Positions 1 through 12,776 of a DNA stretch of 64,000 nt are shown here, piece after piece (position 1 is the first letter of the stretch; every line of letters begins with the position of its first letter). The stretch is from contig WTXI01000004.1 in assembly GCA_022376515.1 (NCBI GenBank), positions 558,001-622,000 of the forward strand. The letters run 5' to 3'. Below the pieces are notes generated by a model. The model had not been told where the DNA came from. It worked only from the letters and a program-made list of their open reading frames with translations, and ran no database searches. This stretch comes from Lactifluus volemus. Taxonomy: Eukaryota; Basidiomycota; Agaricomycetes; Russulales; Russulaceae. The translations under genes and the position numbers were made by a program.

Positions 1-1186
1 CCATGACAGAGTGCACGGGGGCCGAGTTGTACTACAAATGTTACTTACCGGTCGACCTTGGGCTGGTCCAGGTCTCTGCACTCGATTCACAAGAGTAATG
101 GGAGTTGAAACTTCCCTCTCCGAGATTGTGCCTGTAGATCAACACAAATGTCATTGAACCCGAGCTTGAAAGTGCTAAAATCTGAGTCATTGGAATTATT
201 GCATGAACCACAAGAGGTACGGAATGGTACTAAAGGAGAGTGGCTAATACTAAAGAAAGACATGAAAAACGCTGAGGGAAGGGGCGCTGATCTGAGTAAT
301 AAGATTCTTCAGATAACCAGATGAACCTTTGAATATAAACTGGCGTAGGTTAGTAAGTGTGACGTGAATCAAGTTTGGGATCTGCCCAGGTTCAACATCA
401 CGGATTAAATAAGAGTTGACCAGCCTGAGAGTCTCCAGCTGAGGCACAAATGAAAGTAAGATAAGCAAATTATTTGGCGGGAGAAATTCCCAAAAATGGT
501 AAAGAATGAGACAGCGTAGATTGGGCGCTTGAAATGTTATAGGTATAAAGTAAATGTTGTTGCTCACTGGCACATCGTCGATATATAACTGTTCCAGGAT
601 TGGGAATTCACCGCCCATAGCCGTGATGACATTTTCCAGATCTGAGCCTAGTCTCCGACTTGATAAGCAAACGTGGCGCACGCGATCACGGTGCAAGAGG
701 GCAAGCAGCATATCCGATTCATCCTCTGGCGTTGGTATTCGGCGCCGATAAATGTGGTTATAATAGATGGTGAGGGGTAGGGGTGGCAAATGTGCGAGCA
801 TGTCCGCTACAGGCACACCGAAGGTGCAGACGAGTTGAAGTTTGAGCCAATATGGCGATGCAAGAATGAGGTTCCGCCAACGTCGACAAACATGTGCCAG
901 GTTGTACCACCAGTGTCGATGGAACTGATTAGCCAATGGTATCCTCGGCTCGGCCATGAACTGGAATCCCTCGTTTTCATATTCTTCGAGTCCGTGAGCC
1001 AGTTGATAGACATGAAATATGTTGAGAAGTAGGTCATCGTTGAGGATATGGATACTAGTAGGTGAGCGTCTTCTATGTCTGTTGGACCCTATTCGCAAGT
1101 CGGTAAACAGATCAGGGGCACTGAAAGCCTTCGAACTCACAACTTACACGTTGGCGGAGCCTTCTGGAAAGGCACCAACCAAGCAT
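1..1186 (-). pseudogene. F-box/LRR-like family copy A, broken and cut by the window edge
   Basis: F-box-like family member. Exon 1 is 1186-1141 (Met plus 14 codons and 1 nt); a 52-bp phase-1 intron (GTGAGT to TAG) follows, and exon 2 starts at 1088. The F-box signature is visible as HILNDDLLLNIF, then WWYNLAHVCRRWRN, then the family block GVPVADMLAH. The reading frame stops at 250 after about 280 residues, where intact relatives have about 520. Beyond the stop, 1-249 still resembles the C-terminal half in shifting frames, for example a CRDLD motif near position 75, so this is a decayed gene, not a short one. It probably once acted as a substrate receptor for an SCF ubiquitin ligase; that role is inferred from the family. 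Confidence 0.75.
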
Positions 1187-2877
1187 TTTAAGAGGTAACG
1201 ACGTGAGTGTCATGCCAGTGGGTGCTGTACAACTTGAGTCAACCCCTATCCCACAACTTCCACACGTTTCCCAGTTTCCCACCGAGGTGACGTGGGAAAA
1301 ACAGGACTCCAACCGTGCTTCCGCATACAGCACTTGCAACCATCTTCAAGTTCACGTGAGAAAGTTGGACATTCTAACTCTCCTACTAGCGCACCAGTTT
1401 TTTTGGGGTGTTGTACTGCATTTTTTCTTCTCACTCCCTTTAATATTCAGCGATGTTAATGACTACCAGTGAAGTTTGGGAGGATCGCACAGGTTGACGC
1501 TGTGCAGCTTTCGCACTTCCTAAGATTTGGCCCCAAAAAAGCCTGAGGTCGCACCGACCACGTCACGGCCAGTCTTCCCATAGCTCTGTCCGCGCCTGAA
1601 TTAGGAATCTCCGAACCTGCGCAGGCACCCTCGCCCCAGCGTGGTCGTGAGCCACACTCTTTCCTCAATTTCGCATACCCATCCGTGTTCTTAGGCACGC
1701 GCGTACGTTCCAGACAGGACAAGCAAACACTCACCACCTACAAAGGATCCAAGCGCCACCTACAGATGCTCATTTGCAAACACGTAGACAAACCGCTGAC
1801 CACGCTCATGCTTGCAACGCTGACGAATATTCCACCCGTGTCGTCACATGCTACTAAGACCCAAACTGCGCGACCGAGCACACATAATCCTTCAGTTGTC
1901 GTAAACTCGACATGACCTACGTACAGTCAGTGAGCTCCAAAAACGCAAGTGAAGATAACATTGCGACATATCAAAGGTATTGGTTGTATCGTGCCGGTGA
2001 CTTGGTGTCCCAGTCACAAAACATGTCCGCACTCTGGATGACGATACTCCTCCCTCGCTATAGCTCCACACTATCCATCGTTGTGTCTTTTCCACTGATC
2101 TGCGCCACGTACTCTCGTCTCAGTTCCGCCGGAAAAAAAAAACAAGAGTAGACAAGAAAGAACTCAAGTGAGGAAACACAAACCACATGAATATCATGAT
2201 CGCGTACCCTGCCAGTGTAGTGAGGCATGGCGACGACAAGACTGGCACATTGGCCCGGGCCAAGCCTTCTAATGAGGGAAATATGGATGAAGGTAGAACT
2301 GCAACCAGGTGTGTTCAGAAATGTGAATAATGACATCGATGCGACTGAAGAATGAAATGGTAGAATTGCAACGTCAGCAGTGGCGGTGTCTCGCGAGTCG
2401 TGACAGCATTTTGGGCCGAATCAGGTGGCGAATAAGACTCTTTTACATCAGGTTATTTCTTCCTCAGAAGCCTCTTCATAGACCTTGAAACATATTAAAT
2501 AAAATGAAGACTTCGTTCCACAGAGGAAGGTCTAACTGACGTTTTGGTCTGCTCCCAGAGTCGGCCAAGCTAGGTAGGTTCGGTGACTTCAGTCAAGGAG
2601 AACAAACAAAGCAGTGGTAGTGTGCATGTAAATACACACATTATAGTTAGAAGAGCGATGTACTGACACAGAACAGAAACTATTAAAACTAAGGGGCATG
2701 CTCAGGATTGTCTAAGCCTCTCTCGATGTTGCGACTCAATGATGAACTTGAAGGTCCTGGTAGCTGTCATGAACATGGGGGAGTCGGTGTGAGTGTGAGC
2801 GCAATCGAAATATGGACAGCTGTATTGAGACGTACTGTATTAGGACGATTCCTGCAGTGCCCACAAATATTGGCTCG
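1187..2877. other. Intergenic flank between F-box copies A and B
   Basis: No supported gene. The part next to copy A is its upstream region. About 2700-2877 resembles the 3' flank of the neighbouring minus-strand copies, for example a shared stretch near GAGACGTACTGT that recurs at 7.1 and 9.87 kb. Short open frames here show no family likeness. Confidence 0.5.
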
Positions 2878-4523
2878 TCAATCCTCCGAGTCGTCCAAAC
2901 GATCCAACAAGATCAGGTTTACCGGATGACCTGCTACCTTCCTTTTGTCAACGAACGCGGTGAATGCGTCCAGACAGTGGCCTTCTCCAGAATATCCAAC
3001 CTCCTGAAGGTTAGGAAGGAGCTGCGGTAGTGATTCCTCTTCCACAGATAGTAGAGACCGAGAGATCCTTCCGACAAATCCATCTTGTACACGAAGGGCC
3101 GTCGCATTGTTGAAATGTCTGAGAAGATCACACCATTGTGTTCGGTAGACATCGTTGTGCCATTCGTTGTACCATTCTAGTGACTGCCAGTCATCGTACT
3201 CCCTGTGGCTGAGAGTGACTCTCTCCACGACAGAAAGTATTGGTGAAAGAATGTCGAGGGTTTGTGCTGCAAGGGCTACCTGCAAGTCGAGGGATCTGCA
3301 CATGATCTTCAAGTCCAAGGCCGGGTCCGCTGGGAGGTGTTTAAACCATACCCCCAACAGGTCTACCTCGAAACGGACTGTGACACCAATGCTATCGAAA
3401 CTGATCTCGGCAGCGTGAAATCTGATGTTCTCAGACGATTTTATGATCTGTAAGAGGTGTGGAACAGTAAAGGGGAATTGATGAAATAGACCGACACGAA
3501 GGTTGCGGAGGGAAGGGGCGCTGATCCGACCAACGAGGCCTCTAAATATGCGCTCGTACCTTGGAACACAAACAGGTGTAGGTTAGGAAGCGTGATTTGG
3601 GTCATGCCCATGACCCGGGCACGCAGCAACTGCCTCTCAACATCACTGTTAAGGGGGCGCTCAAAGGCGATCACAAGTCTCTCCAGCTGGGGAATAAGAT
3701 GAAGCTGGGTAAGTAAATGACTTGGGATAAAATAGGCATATCCTGGACCACCATAGTAGAACTCGAGAGTGACGAGGGCTGTGGCAGTTGTGAGTAAAGG
3801 AGATTGAATTGCCAGTGGAAGGGAAGCTCGCGATAGACTGAGGTAGCGTAGATTAGGTGCTTGAAATGTTGCAGGAAAGACCGCTTTGGTAGAAGAACGG
3901 AAATACATGAATTCAAGAATTGGGAACTGGCCATCCATAGCTTTGATGAGTTTACCCAAATCTGGGTTTGGCGTCGCTACGTAAATACGATGCACGCGAT
4001 CACGGTACCGGGGCGAGAGTGCGAGCAGTATACCTGCTTCAGTCTGTGCCGTCATAATGATCTCGCAATCACGGTCCTCTAAATGGATGCTGAGTGGCAA
4101 GGGAGGCGAATGCCAGTGTGCTAGCATGTCCGCTACGGGCACACCATAGGTGCAGTAGAGGTTCAGGTCTAACCTGGATGGAGAGGCAAGAATGATACAC
4201 CGCCAGAGTCGGCAAACGTGCACAAGCTTGTACCACCACCGTTGGCGCCGGAACCATAGGTAACTCGATCTGCGATCTGCGAATAATCTCCGGTTTCATC
4301 TGGCACCGAGTCGGGTGGTCGATAAAGATCAAATACTATAAGAAGTACATCACCATTGAGGGTATGGATAGGTGAGTGTGGTCCCTTGCTGGTCTCTACA
4401 GCCAGCGATTCACGAGTTGGGAGGACGTGACAAAGATACGAACCACTGGCACATGAGGCACGTTGGTGTAGCACTCGATTGAGGGGGGACCCGGAGGCGT
4501 GGTGGTAGACTGGTGATTGGACA
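2878..4523 (-). pseudogene. F-box/LRR-like family copy B, two frameshifts
   Basis: Full-length but broken family member. The start MSNHQST at 4523 matches the exon-1 start of copy D. After a degenerate intron the F-box region reads PIHTLNGDVLLIVFDLYR. The frame breaks near 4245, just before the RWWYKL-like block, and continues one frame over through VCRLWRCIILASPSRLDLNL and GVPVADMLAH. It breaks again near 3477 within a run matching SPFTVPHLL, and the third frame runs to the natural C-terminus near 2878 (LLPNLQEVGYSGE, then KVAGHPVNL). The intron-1 donor also looks damaged (GTTCGT in place of GTGAGT). Both frameshifts look like single-base changes. Confidence 0.75.
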
Positions 4524-5489
4524 TGTTAGAAAAGCAACTAATCACGAAGGTGTGGTTGAAGGTAGAGTAGGGTAGCCCCTCATACGCCTTATTCCAATGC
4601 CGGCGCTCGGCTTCATCCGGACTGGGCGTCAACGCCACCGCTTCCAAGTCAAAGGCTCGTAGCCTGGTCGTGAACCACACTGCTTCCACCCACCAGCGTC
4701 CTTCGCACTGCACACCCACTATCCAAGCATTACCTACCGATCCGAACTTGTTGGGGATGCTGCAAGGATTGCGCGTCTCCCAGGATTTAACCCAAAAGAG
4801 ACCTTCGTCCTAATCATGCAGTGTTAGAGCGTTCTGGATGGTCACGGTGATGCCGTGACTCGGAGCAATCTCGCACTCCAGCCTCATATTATCCATCTTT
4901 GTACCAACACTATCTTTTCTTCCCACCTGCGGAAAGTGAGGGCAAATCTGAGCGATTGACAGGGAGACAGAGGGAAACCAAACTTTGTGAGTATCATGTA
5001 TCCCGTCAGCGTTCAAAAGTTTACCATCGATTCTATGGCTGCTCTCTTTTCGGGGTCTACGGGCCCTAGCCAGTCTGACTCATTGTCGGCCTCTGTGAGC
5101 TGGAATTTCTGGAGCATGAGGGCGCAGCAGGGTATCCTTAGCTGATTTCATAAAAGCATCATATCCTCAGGAGATGCGAGCTCAGAGGAATCACGACGGA
5201 AAATAAGGAATGGCTGAGTATCGTACCGTTTGCACGCCGGGTAGAGTTCGGCCAAAGGAAGAAGCAATAACAATTGTAGTGTATGTGTACATAGATCCCA
5301 GAGACAATTATAACTAGAAAATCTAAGGAAAATGTGCAGACACCGGAACGGAAACTAAGGGGTACGCGATCATTTGGCCCAGGAATCTTGATATTGCGAC
5401 CTCACTATGAATTATATCCCATAAACACGGTGTTTTGGGTAAGCGGCGTGAGCGTCAGTGAGTGCCCTGATATTAATGTCCGATGGGGT
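4524..5489. other. Intergenic flank between F-box copies B and C
   Basis: No gene supported. About 5400-5489 is similar to the 3' flank of other minus-strand copies (compare 7070-7130 and 9810-9870), which helps define the deletion joint at the end of copy C. Open frames in 4524-5016 are short and unlike any family I recognise. Confidence 0.45.
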
Positions 5490-6152
5490 TAAGGCCACAA
5501 TTTGAAGTTCGCCACCAAGGATCTGCCTCCAATAAGCCGACCGTGAAGCTATCGTCTGCGTTAAATCTGAGTCTCTTAGATGATTGCACGAACTGTACGA
5601 GGCGTGGAAAGGTAACTTGAAAGGGGGCACATAGAAAAGGTAGACTTCGAAGTTGCGGAGGGCAGGGACATTGATCCGGCTAACGAGTTCTTCCAGACAT
5701 GCAAGTGTACCCTTGAACTGGAGCCTGCGTAGCTTAGTAAGTGTGACTTGGAACATGTCCGGTGGACGGAGCAACTGAGTCTCAGCATCACTGACAAGAG
5801 GAGGGTCCTCAAACGTAATCAAGAGCCTCTCCAGCTGGGGGAGCCGGGAAAGAAAATGACAATACGCAGATCTCGGGATAGAATAGAGCCGAGAATGACG
5901 AGACCAGCGTCGGTTGTGAGTAAAGGAGGTTCGATTGGAGGGTAAGACGTCGAAAGACTGAGGTGGTGTAGATTGGTGCTTGAAAAGTTGCTGGAAGGGC
6001 CACGTTTGTCCGAGCCAGAAATAAATGCATTCCAGAATGGGGAATTGGTCATCCATAACCTTGATGAGCTTCCCCAAATTCGTATTTGGCGCCAAAATGC
6101 CAATGCGACGAACGTGACGGGGATGCGAGAGTGCGAGTAGAATATCCTCCTT
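5490..6152 (-). pseudogene. F-box/LRR-like family copy C, truncated at both ends
   Basis: Only the middle of the family protein remains. It begins abruptly at ILLALSHPRHVRRIG near 6150 (relatives read ILLALSHRDRVRRI) with no F-box upstream. It runs through QFPILECIYF, a frameshifted stretch, then LPQLERLLITF and INVPALRNFEV. At about 5490, just after a WRR-like motif shared with copy D, the coding likeness ends and sequence like the 3' flank of sister copies begins. The C-terminal third was therefore deleted. The 5' break abuts pyrimidine-rich DNA. Not expected to make a working protein. Confidence 0.7.
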
Positions 6153-7198
6153 CTGCCTCACGTACGCCGCTCAGGCTGTGCCTCGCGGCCCTCGCCACAT
6201 CATCCATCCCCGCCTCTTCTGCTCTGTTCCTCCTTCCTCCTCCTCTGCCGTGCCCGCACTGCTGTGCCTTCATGGCGTTCGCACCTGTCAACGCAAGTGA
6301 GTAAACGACGGACGAGTATGTGAGGAATTGAGCTTTTGATCTCAATTTACATCAACCCCCGAATGTGGACTGGCGTAAACCCCAGGGCAAGGGCCGGAGC
6401 CAGAATCAGCTTCAAGATGGGTGCCAATGTCACTGGGGAGGCGGAGGTAGGTCTTCCGAGCACATTCTTCAGGAGATTACCCGGTGGGATATGGACATCG
6501 TGTTCGCGCTGCGTGCAGTGTGGTGCATCATGATCAGATCGGGACTCGGCTTACCCATCCTTGTCGATGACCGATGAACCCCACATTATTCCTTCTTCCC
6601 ACCTGCATCACGGCGATCGTCCGCGTTCTTCCAGAGTCTGGAAATGAGCCAATGAACCAATGGACACTGGCATTTGCATTGGTACGCTAACTGCTGATAG
6701 TTGGCATCTGTTAGCTAGTGTTTCTGGGAGAGGTGGCGGTAGGGTATCCGTAGTTGATCTTGTAAAAGCTGTAGCAGCGAATGAGGAAGAACCGGGTTGA
6801 GCCGACACAAAGCGCACGTGACCATGTTCGACAGGTTCAATGTCACGTGATTGCATGAACGTATCTGTACTTGGTTGGCTGTCATGGGAAGCGATTGTAG
6901 CGTACATGTAAGTTACATGAATCACAGAGACAAGTCATAACTTGAAAATACACAGAAGAATGTGCGGACACAGAACGGGGATTAAGGGGTACGTGATATG
7001 GTCATCAAGGTGATTCGATCCGGGGCGATTTATGTTGCGACCTCATGTGCGACTAAGATCCGACTGGTTTCCATAAACACAGGGTGGGTGTGGATGTAAA
7101 CGCCAGCGAGTGGATATTTTTTATCGAGACGTACTGTGTTACATGTATTAGGACTATCCCTTTCATCGATCCGCGTCATCGAGGTATCACCACTCATA
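6153..7198. other. Pyrimidine-rich block and flank between copies C and D
   Basis: About 6153-6290 is C/T-rich and shares motifs such as GCCACATCATCCATC with the larger C-rich block at 8960-9570. About 6930-7198 is the 3' flank of copy D, similar to the regions near 2.7 and 9.7 kb. No gene is supported in between. Confidence 0.45.
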
Positions 7199-8758
7199 TT
7201 ACGAGTCTACGGAGTCCAAGTCCACATGATGGCCTGCTACCTGTCGTTCATTAACGAATGCGGTGAATAGGTCCCTATGATAACATCCTCCAGAATATAC
7301 AACCCATTCAAGGTTAGGAAGGAGTTCCAGTGGCGATTCTTTGTCTACAGATCGTAGAGACTGAGAGACTCCTTCGACGAGATCCTCATGCACATGAAGA
7401 GCCTTCGCATTGTCGAAATGCCGGAGAAGATCGCGCCACTGTGTTCGGTCGTTGTGGTTGTGCTGCTCTGGTGGATGGGATGCCGTGTAGCTGAGAATGA
7501 CCTTTTTCACGCCAGAGAGTATGGGCGACAGTGTGTCGAGGATGTTTACCGTGGAGGCTACCTGCAAATTGAGGGGGTAGCACATAGTAAAATAGAGCAA
7601 GGGAGGGTCATCACTCCAACTTAAAGTTCGCCGCCAAAAACTTTCGTTGAATAACCTAACCCTGACGCAAGAATCTTCGAAACAGAGTCCGGCAGTGTTT
7701 GATCTGAGTTTCTTAAATGATTTCACGAAAGGTAAAAGGCGCGGAAAAGTAACTTGAAAGGGGGATTGTTGAAAAGACCGACTTGGAAGCTGCGGAGGGC
7801 AGGGACATTGATCCGGCTAACAAGGCCTTCCAGACATGTAAGTGTACCCTTGAACTGGAGCCGTCGTAGGTTATTAAGTGCGACTTGGGACATGTCCGGT
7901 GGACGGAGCAAATGAGTCTCAGCATCACTGATAAGAGGAGGGTGCTCAAACGTGATCAAGAGCTTCTCCAGCTGGAGAAGAAGTGGAAGCCGGGAAAGGA
8001 AATAAAAATACGCAGATGTCGAGATAGAATAGAGCTCGAGAATGACGAGCCAGCGGCGGTTGTGAGTAAAGGAGATTCAATTGGAGGGCAAGATGTCTCT
8101 AACTGAGGCGGAGTAGATTGGGTGCTTGAAAAGTTGCTGGAAAGACATCTTCTGTCGGAGACTGAAAATACATGCATTCCAGAATGGGGAATTGGCCATC
8201 CATAGCCTTGATGAGCTTCCCCAACCTCACTGGCGCCCAAATGCCAATCCAACGCACACGATCGCGATGCGAGAGTGCGAGTAGGATACCCGCTTCATTT
8301 TGTAAGATCTTCACAGGCGCATACTCTTGGTCATAAAAAAAAATGGTGAGTGGCAGGGGTGGTGAATGTGCGAGCATGTCAGCTATGGGCACACCATGGG
8401 TGCAGACGAGATTCAGATCTAGTCGGGATGATGATTCAAAGATGATATTACGCCAGAGTTGGCAAACATGGACGAGCTTGTACCACCATCGTTGGCGGAG
8501 CCAATTGGGACCCACTCCATAATTTCCGTCGTCTCTTTCATCTGGCTTGGGTGGCCGACAACGATCGAATATTGTGAGGAGCATATCGTCGTTGAGGGTG
8601 TAAATGGGCGAGCGTGGTCTATTGGTGGTCTCTACTAATTCCTGAGTTGGTGAACGGACCAGGGACACAGAATTTTGGCACTCACCACTTGAGGAACTTT
8701 GGTGTATCCCCCGATTGAAGGGAAGAGAAGTGGTACTAGTAGATTGGTGATCAGACAT
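7199..8758 (-). pseudogene. F-box/LRR-like family copy D, several frameshifts
   Basis: Exon 1 (8758-8686) begins MSDHQSTSTT and ends in a phase-1 GTGAGT donor; the acceptor TAG at 8632 gives a 54-bp intron. Because 54 is a multiple of three and has no stop, the unspliced reading is open too. The F-box region reads PIYTLNDDMLLTIF, then RQRWWYKLVHVCQLWRN and GVPIADMLAH. Frames break near 8105, near 7960 and near 7727, and the last segment, with the C-terminal LLPNLEWVVYSGG, ends at 7199. Every segment of an intact gene is present in order, so the decay is by small indels. Confidence 0.75.
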
Positions 8759-8959
8759 GTCGAACTATGAGGTGTGGTTGAAGCACTCTTTGTACTACCC
8801 CCGGCTTTCCCTAGAAAGGAACTTGCTGGCGATCTTTAAGGGGCCTCGCCACCCCCTTTATTCCATGCGGCCATCCACGCGCATAGGGCTGGCCCCTGTT
8901 TCACTTTGAAGTACGTTTACATTGGAATCAGTGTGCTTGTTCCCAAAGAAGGCATGGGG

Positions 8960-9570
8960 GGCACGCGCAGTGGCACTCATGCCTCTTTTTGCCCGCGCAC
9001 GCTGCTGCGCCCCGCCGCCACATGTGCTTTCAAGTTCCCGCCACCCCTCCTTGCTCCTGTAGTTCCTGCTCCCTGCTCCCCCGCCGGGCGCGCGCGCCGC
9101 TGCCCCACACCACCCTTTCCGCCTTCCTGCTCCTGCGTCCACTTCCGCCTCACCCGCGCCCCTTTGCCTTGCCACATTGTCCGTCCTCCCTCTGACGTGC
9201 GTGCGCGCACCTGTGTCTCGCCACAGCGTCCATTCCCGCCTCCTCCACCTCCTGCTTCTCTTTTCCCTGCCGCGTGTGCGCCGCTGGGCATCATCACACC
9301 GTCATTTTCCCTCTTCCATTTTCCGCTTGTTGTTCCACCCTTTTGCCTGCCGTATTGTCCCGCCCCGCGCTCCTGCTCCTTTCCCCTCTTCCCTGCCGCG
9401 TGCACGCAGTCGAGCCATCATATCGTCTATTCCTGCTTCCTCCGCCCCCGCCCCCCCTGTTGCTCCTCCCGCTTCCCTACCATGTGTGCAGCAACACCAA
9501 ACATGTCAAGCCATATTCATTTCCCGCTCAACCTTCGCCATGCGTGCCTCTGGTGGCCGGTCCTGATGTA
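8960..9570. repeat. Pyrimidine-rich degenerate tandem repeat block
   Basis: About 600 bp that is strongly C/T-rich on the plus strand. It contains imperfect recurrences of a unit built from GCCACA.CGTCC.TTCC-like and CCTGCCGCGTG-like strings, at about 75-85 bp spacing (near 9170, 9220, 9270 and 9410). Open frames cross it in every plus-strand phase because pyrimidine-rich DNA has few stops, so I do not call a gene. A shorter relative lies at 6153-6290. Confidence 0.5.
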
Positions 9571-10704
9571 CCGGACCGAGGGCTGTGGTTAGTACGCACA
9601 ATATATCCGTATTTTACACACGCGTGTGCTAGTTATAGCATTTCATAAATCACAGAGATAATTAATGTTGGAAAAAACATAAGGAAGGAAGTGCAGACAC
9701 GGAACGGGAAACTGGAGCTAAAAGGGTACGTGTCATCAATATGGGTTGGGCCCTCTAAGGTCACCGCCTATTAATGTTGCTCACCTACGACAAGGATCTT
9801 AGTGACTTCCATGAATACGGGATCTGTGTGGGTGTAAGCGCCATTTTGGTAGACAGTTATATCGAGACGTACCGTGTTCAGTGTATCAAGAGCGTTCCTA
9901 CACCCCCCTCCCCGGCTCCTTCAGTGAGCCCACGTCCGCATATGTTCTCCGTACCCTATGGTGTGGGACTTTCGAGCTTGGTCCTAGTTTGTCATACATT
10001 GATGGGGTTTTCCAAATACGCGCGTGAGGAGAGACTGGAGAGTGATTGTAGGATATTGAAGCTGGGTTGTGCTGTGTTGTGAAGTCTGCGATCGGACTCG
10101 GACAGAGGACCACGATAATATGGACATCGCGCCTGCGCGAAGCATCGCTGTTTTACGCTCAGGCTGTTATTGGCAATTGAGTCTTATTGGCGTGGAAGAC
10201 GGCCACTAGCTGGCAGTAAACTCCGAAATATCGTAATAGACTCGACGTCCATCCACCGGGACTGAGCTTTCAGTCTACTAGTCCACCTGCTGTCCCCACG
10301 TCTGACACGGTCAAATGGGCAAGAGTGCATGAATAGGGATACTTCATATCTGTGTGGAACGCATCATGACGAATTCTCTTCTCCCGTGCGAAATACGCAT
10401 GGCCCATAATTCTCAACTCACCCATGATTCCTCTGAATATTACAAATTTAGCATTCGGTGAATTTACTCAGCTCCGCCGTGATGAACTTCGGGGTTTCTT
10501 TCCACAAGAGAAGGAAAATAGCCGGGTAATCCGCGGCAGGGGCCCATACGAATCGCGTTGTTACAGCCTTCCGCGTTGGAAGTCCAAATAACAACAACTT
10601 GAGCTGCAGCCGACAGTTAGTGGTGTCAGCAGGAACCTCGTGGCGACCTCCATCGACTTAGAGAACGTTTCTCCAACGGCATCCCGGCTTTCGTAAGCCG
10701 GCTC
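9571..10704. other. Duplicated F-box flank without gene
   Basis: About 9650-9900 repeats the 3' flank seen beside copies B and D (shared GGGTACGTG and TATCGAGACGTAC). About 10110-10160 resembles 6485-6530. This looks like a duplicated unit whose F-box body is mostly missing; the small remnant follows at 10705. No gene supported. Confidence 0.45.
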
Positions 10705-11165
10705 GATAGTGAGAAATGAAGCAGCTGAAGGTATGCTGATGAAAAAGGTAGACTTCTAGAACGCTAAGGGAATATCCGCTTCTGCAGTTATCCTCCGATC
10801 ACCTCCTCATAATAGATGGTCTGTGGCAGAAGGGGGCGAATATGCCAGCATGTCAGCTATAGGTACGCCATAGGTGCAAAGGAGATTAAGATCTAGCCGA
10901 GATGGCGACGCAAAGAATCAGATTCCGCCAGAGTCGACAGACATGTGCCAGTTTGTACACCAACGTTGGTGAGGCCAATAAAAGTATAATTATCCATCCA
11001 CATTTTCATATTCAACCGGGAAGTCCAGAGTCGATAGAGATAAATATGTCGAGAAGCGCATCGCCGTTAAGGGGAACGGATAGGCGAGTGTCGTCTATTG
11101 GCGGCTATTGGCTTTCCAGGTTGGTTTCAGGGTTGAATCAGAGAAATGCAGATTTGGAAATTCAC
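10705..11165 (-). pseudogene. F-box family copy E, short relic
   Basis: Strongly decayed remnant. Read on the minus strand, 11080-10800 matches the family N-terminal half (LTRLSVP-like start, then a WxYKLAHVCRLWRN-like stretch and a VPIADMLAYSP-like stretch) with several indels. At about 10790 it jumps straight to sequence like the middle-to-late part of the gene (a GKxTFFI-like stretch near 10750), so most of the body has been deleted. No usable frame remains. Confidence 0.55.
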
Positions 11166-12776
11166 GACCTGGCCGATATCGGTCGAGCCTTCAGGGAAGA
11201 CCAATGATGGTAGAGCAGAAACCTGGCATTTCTGAGGAACGAATAATAACGTGGGCGGACATGACTGAAGCCTGAGGCCTTAGGCCGGTGAGGTGGTAAC
11301 TTTGACTTTGGAAATTTCATCTCGGTAATTCCCGGCCGGTAATAATCAAAAACTTATGTTATTTAATCTTGGTTACGGTCACCGGCGCGCGGTCACCGGT
11401 GTCACCGGTAGCGTTGAACTTTATGGGAAGCCAAGTTGCAGCGCAGTGGGGCGAAACTGATACACACCATCATCATCTTCTTCAAATAGTCCGAGTACCG
11501 TACTCCCCATCGAAGCTCATTTCCGAAAAAATGCGAAACGTGCGTGCTCATGCGCTCTCCAATGCTGCCCGAGTTGTCCTACGTATGAGCAATGACGGAC
11601 ATTAGAGGTCTTTTACTCATGGTGAATATCCAATCGAATCAAATCCCAAATCTTTGAAGAAACCGAGACCCAGTTGGTCCACTATTCGTAAAAAACGTCT
11701 TACCACACACCTTGTCTATCAGTACACATGCGACAACTGGATACCCGGAGATCCCTCCCACCTCATCCCCCGGTTCGCAAAACCGCTCTCTCGCAGGTCT
11801 GCCTCGACTCGTGAGTTAAAAACACACTCTCGACGACTGCTTTTTTTTCCCCTCTAAAAAGAAACGGTGAGACAAATTTGCCGTAGAGGTAATAAAAAAG
11901 AAACGTATTATCTATTTTCTGCGATCACTACTTTGGTGGCGACAATGACTCGATTTTTCGATGGTTCATGAGGTCTACGACGGCCATGGAGCATAGAATG
12001 TATACTAGTAGCGTGTGGCTCCCATGCGACAAGATTATTTCTACCTTGAGTAACATCCCGACGAGTTTTGTCATCGGCCGGAGAGGCCGATTCGAGTAGT
12101 GGATCTTTTGATAATCTTTTGGCGTATGTCGACTGAGAACTGTCCTCATTTACTCCGCCACAGCGTGATCTGATCCTCACTCTTGCAGCTCAAAGTACTT
12201 TAAGGGTGGCTGTCGGCTACTTTGTCGGATTTCGGTGCTAAGGTAACATGATCAATCACATGGCGTCGGAGAAAAAAAAAAGCGTGAGATCCGATATTGT
12301 TCAGATCGCACTGATACTGATTGATGAATGGTTTACGCGGCCGCGGACGGCCCACAAAAGCCTACACTTGCGGATTATATGGGGCAGGTTTCATGGGTTG
12401 GTCCCTACTTTTTTACGAGTTACATTACGAACATACTCGATAACACGACGCCGCCATTACTTCGAGGGTGCAACCTGTACCCCAACTGCAAACCCTGAGA
12501 AAGCGCCCCCCCCCGTCTTTGTAACAGTAAAGAAACAAAGCAGAAGGAAAACGAAATCAGCTTTGAGGGTCCATGATAACAATAAATGTGGTATGAATGC
12601 AAATGCGAATAAAGAAACTGGTGCACTAGATTATTGATCAAAAAAAAATTGTGTGATCGTGGAGAAAGCGTCTCAGATAGCAAAGACAATTAGTTTTTGG
12701 GGTATGATGTCAAGCAAAAAAGAGTCGTGAATGTTTGCGAGGGTCAGATATAATTGCCCCCCCCCCTCTATCGACA
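11166..12776. other. Gene-poor interval downstream of the chitin deacetylase
   Basis: No gene supported. A GC-rich patch at about 11380-11415 repeats GGTCACCGG and CACCGGTGTCACCGG, which could be a degraded transposon end. Short A and C homopolymers occur near 12275, 12510 and 12760. The stretch next to 12776 is the 3' region of the chitin deacetylase gene. Confidence 0.4.

Noticed and set aside
8906..9592. Long overlapping plus-strand open frames (up to 228 codons) rich in Pro, Cys, Ser and Arg
   Set aside because: Open in several phases at once because the DNA is pyrimidine-rich; composition follows the repeat and no conserved motif or splice structure is visible.
11380..11415. GGTCACCGG-type repeats as hAT-like terminal inverted repeats
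   Set aside because: No partner end or target duplication could be found within reach.
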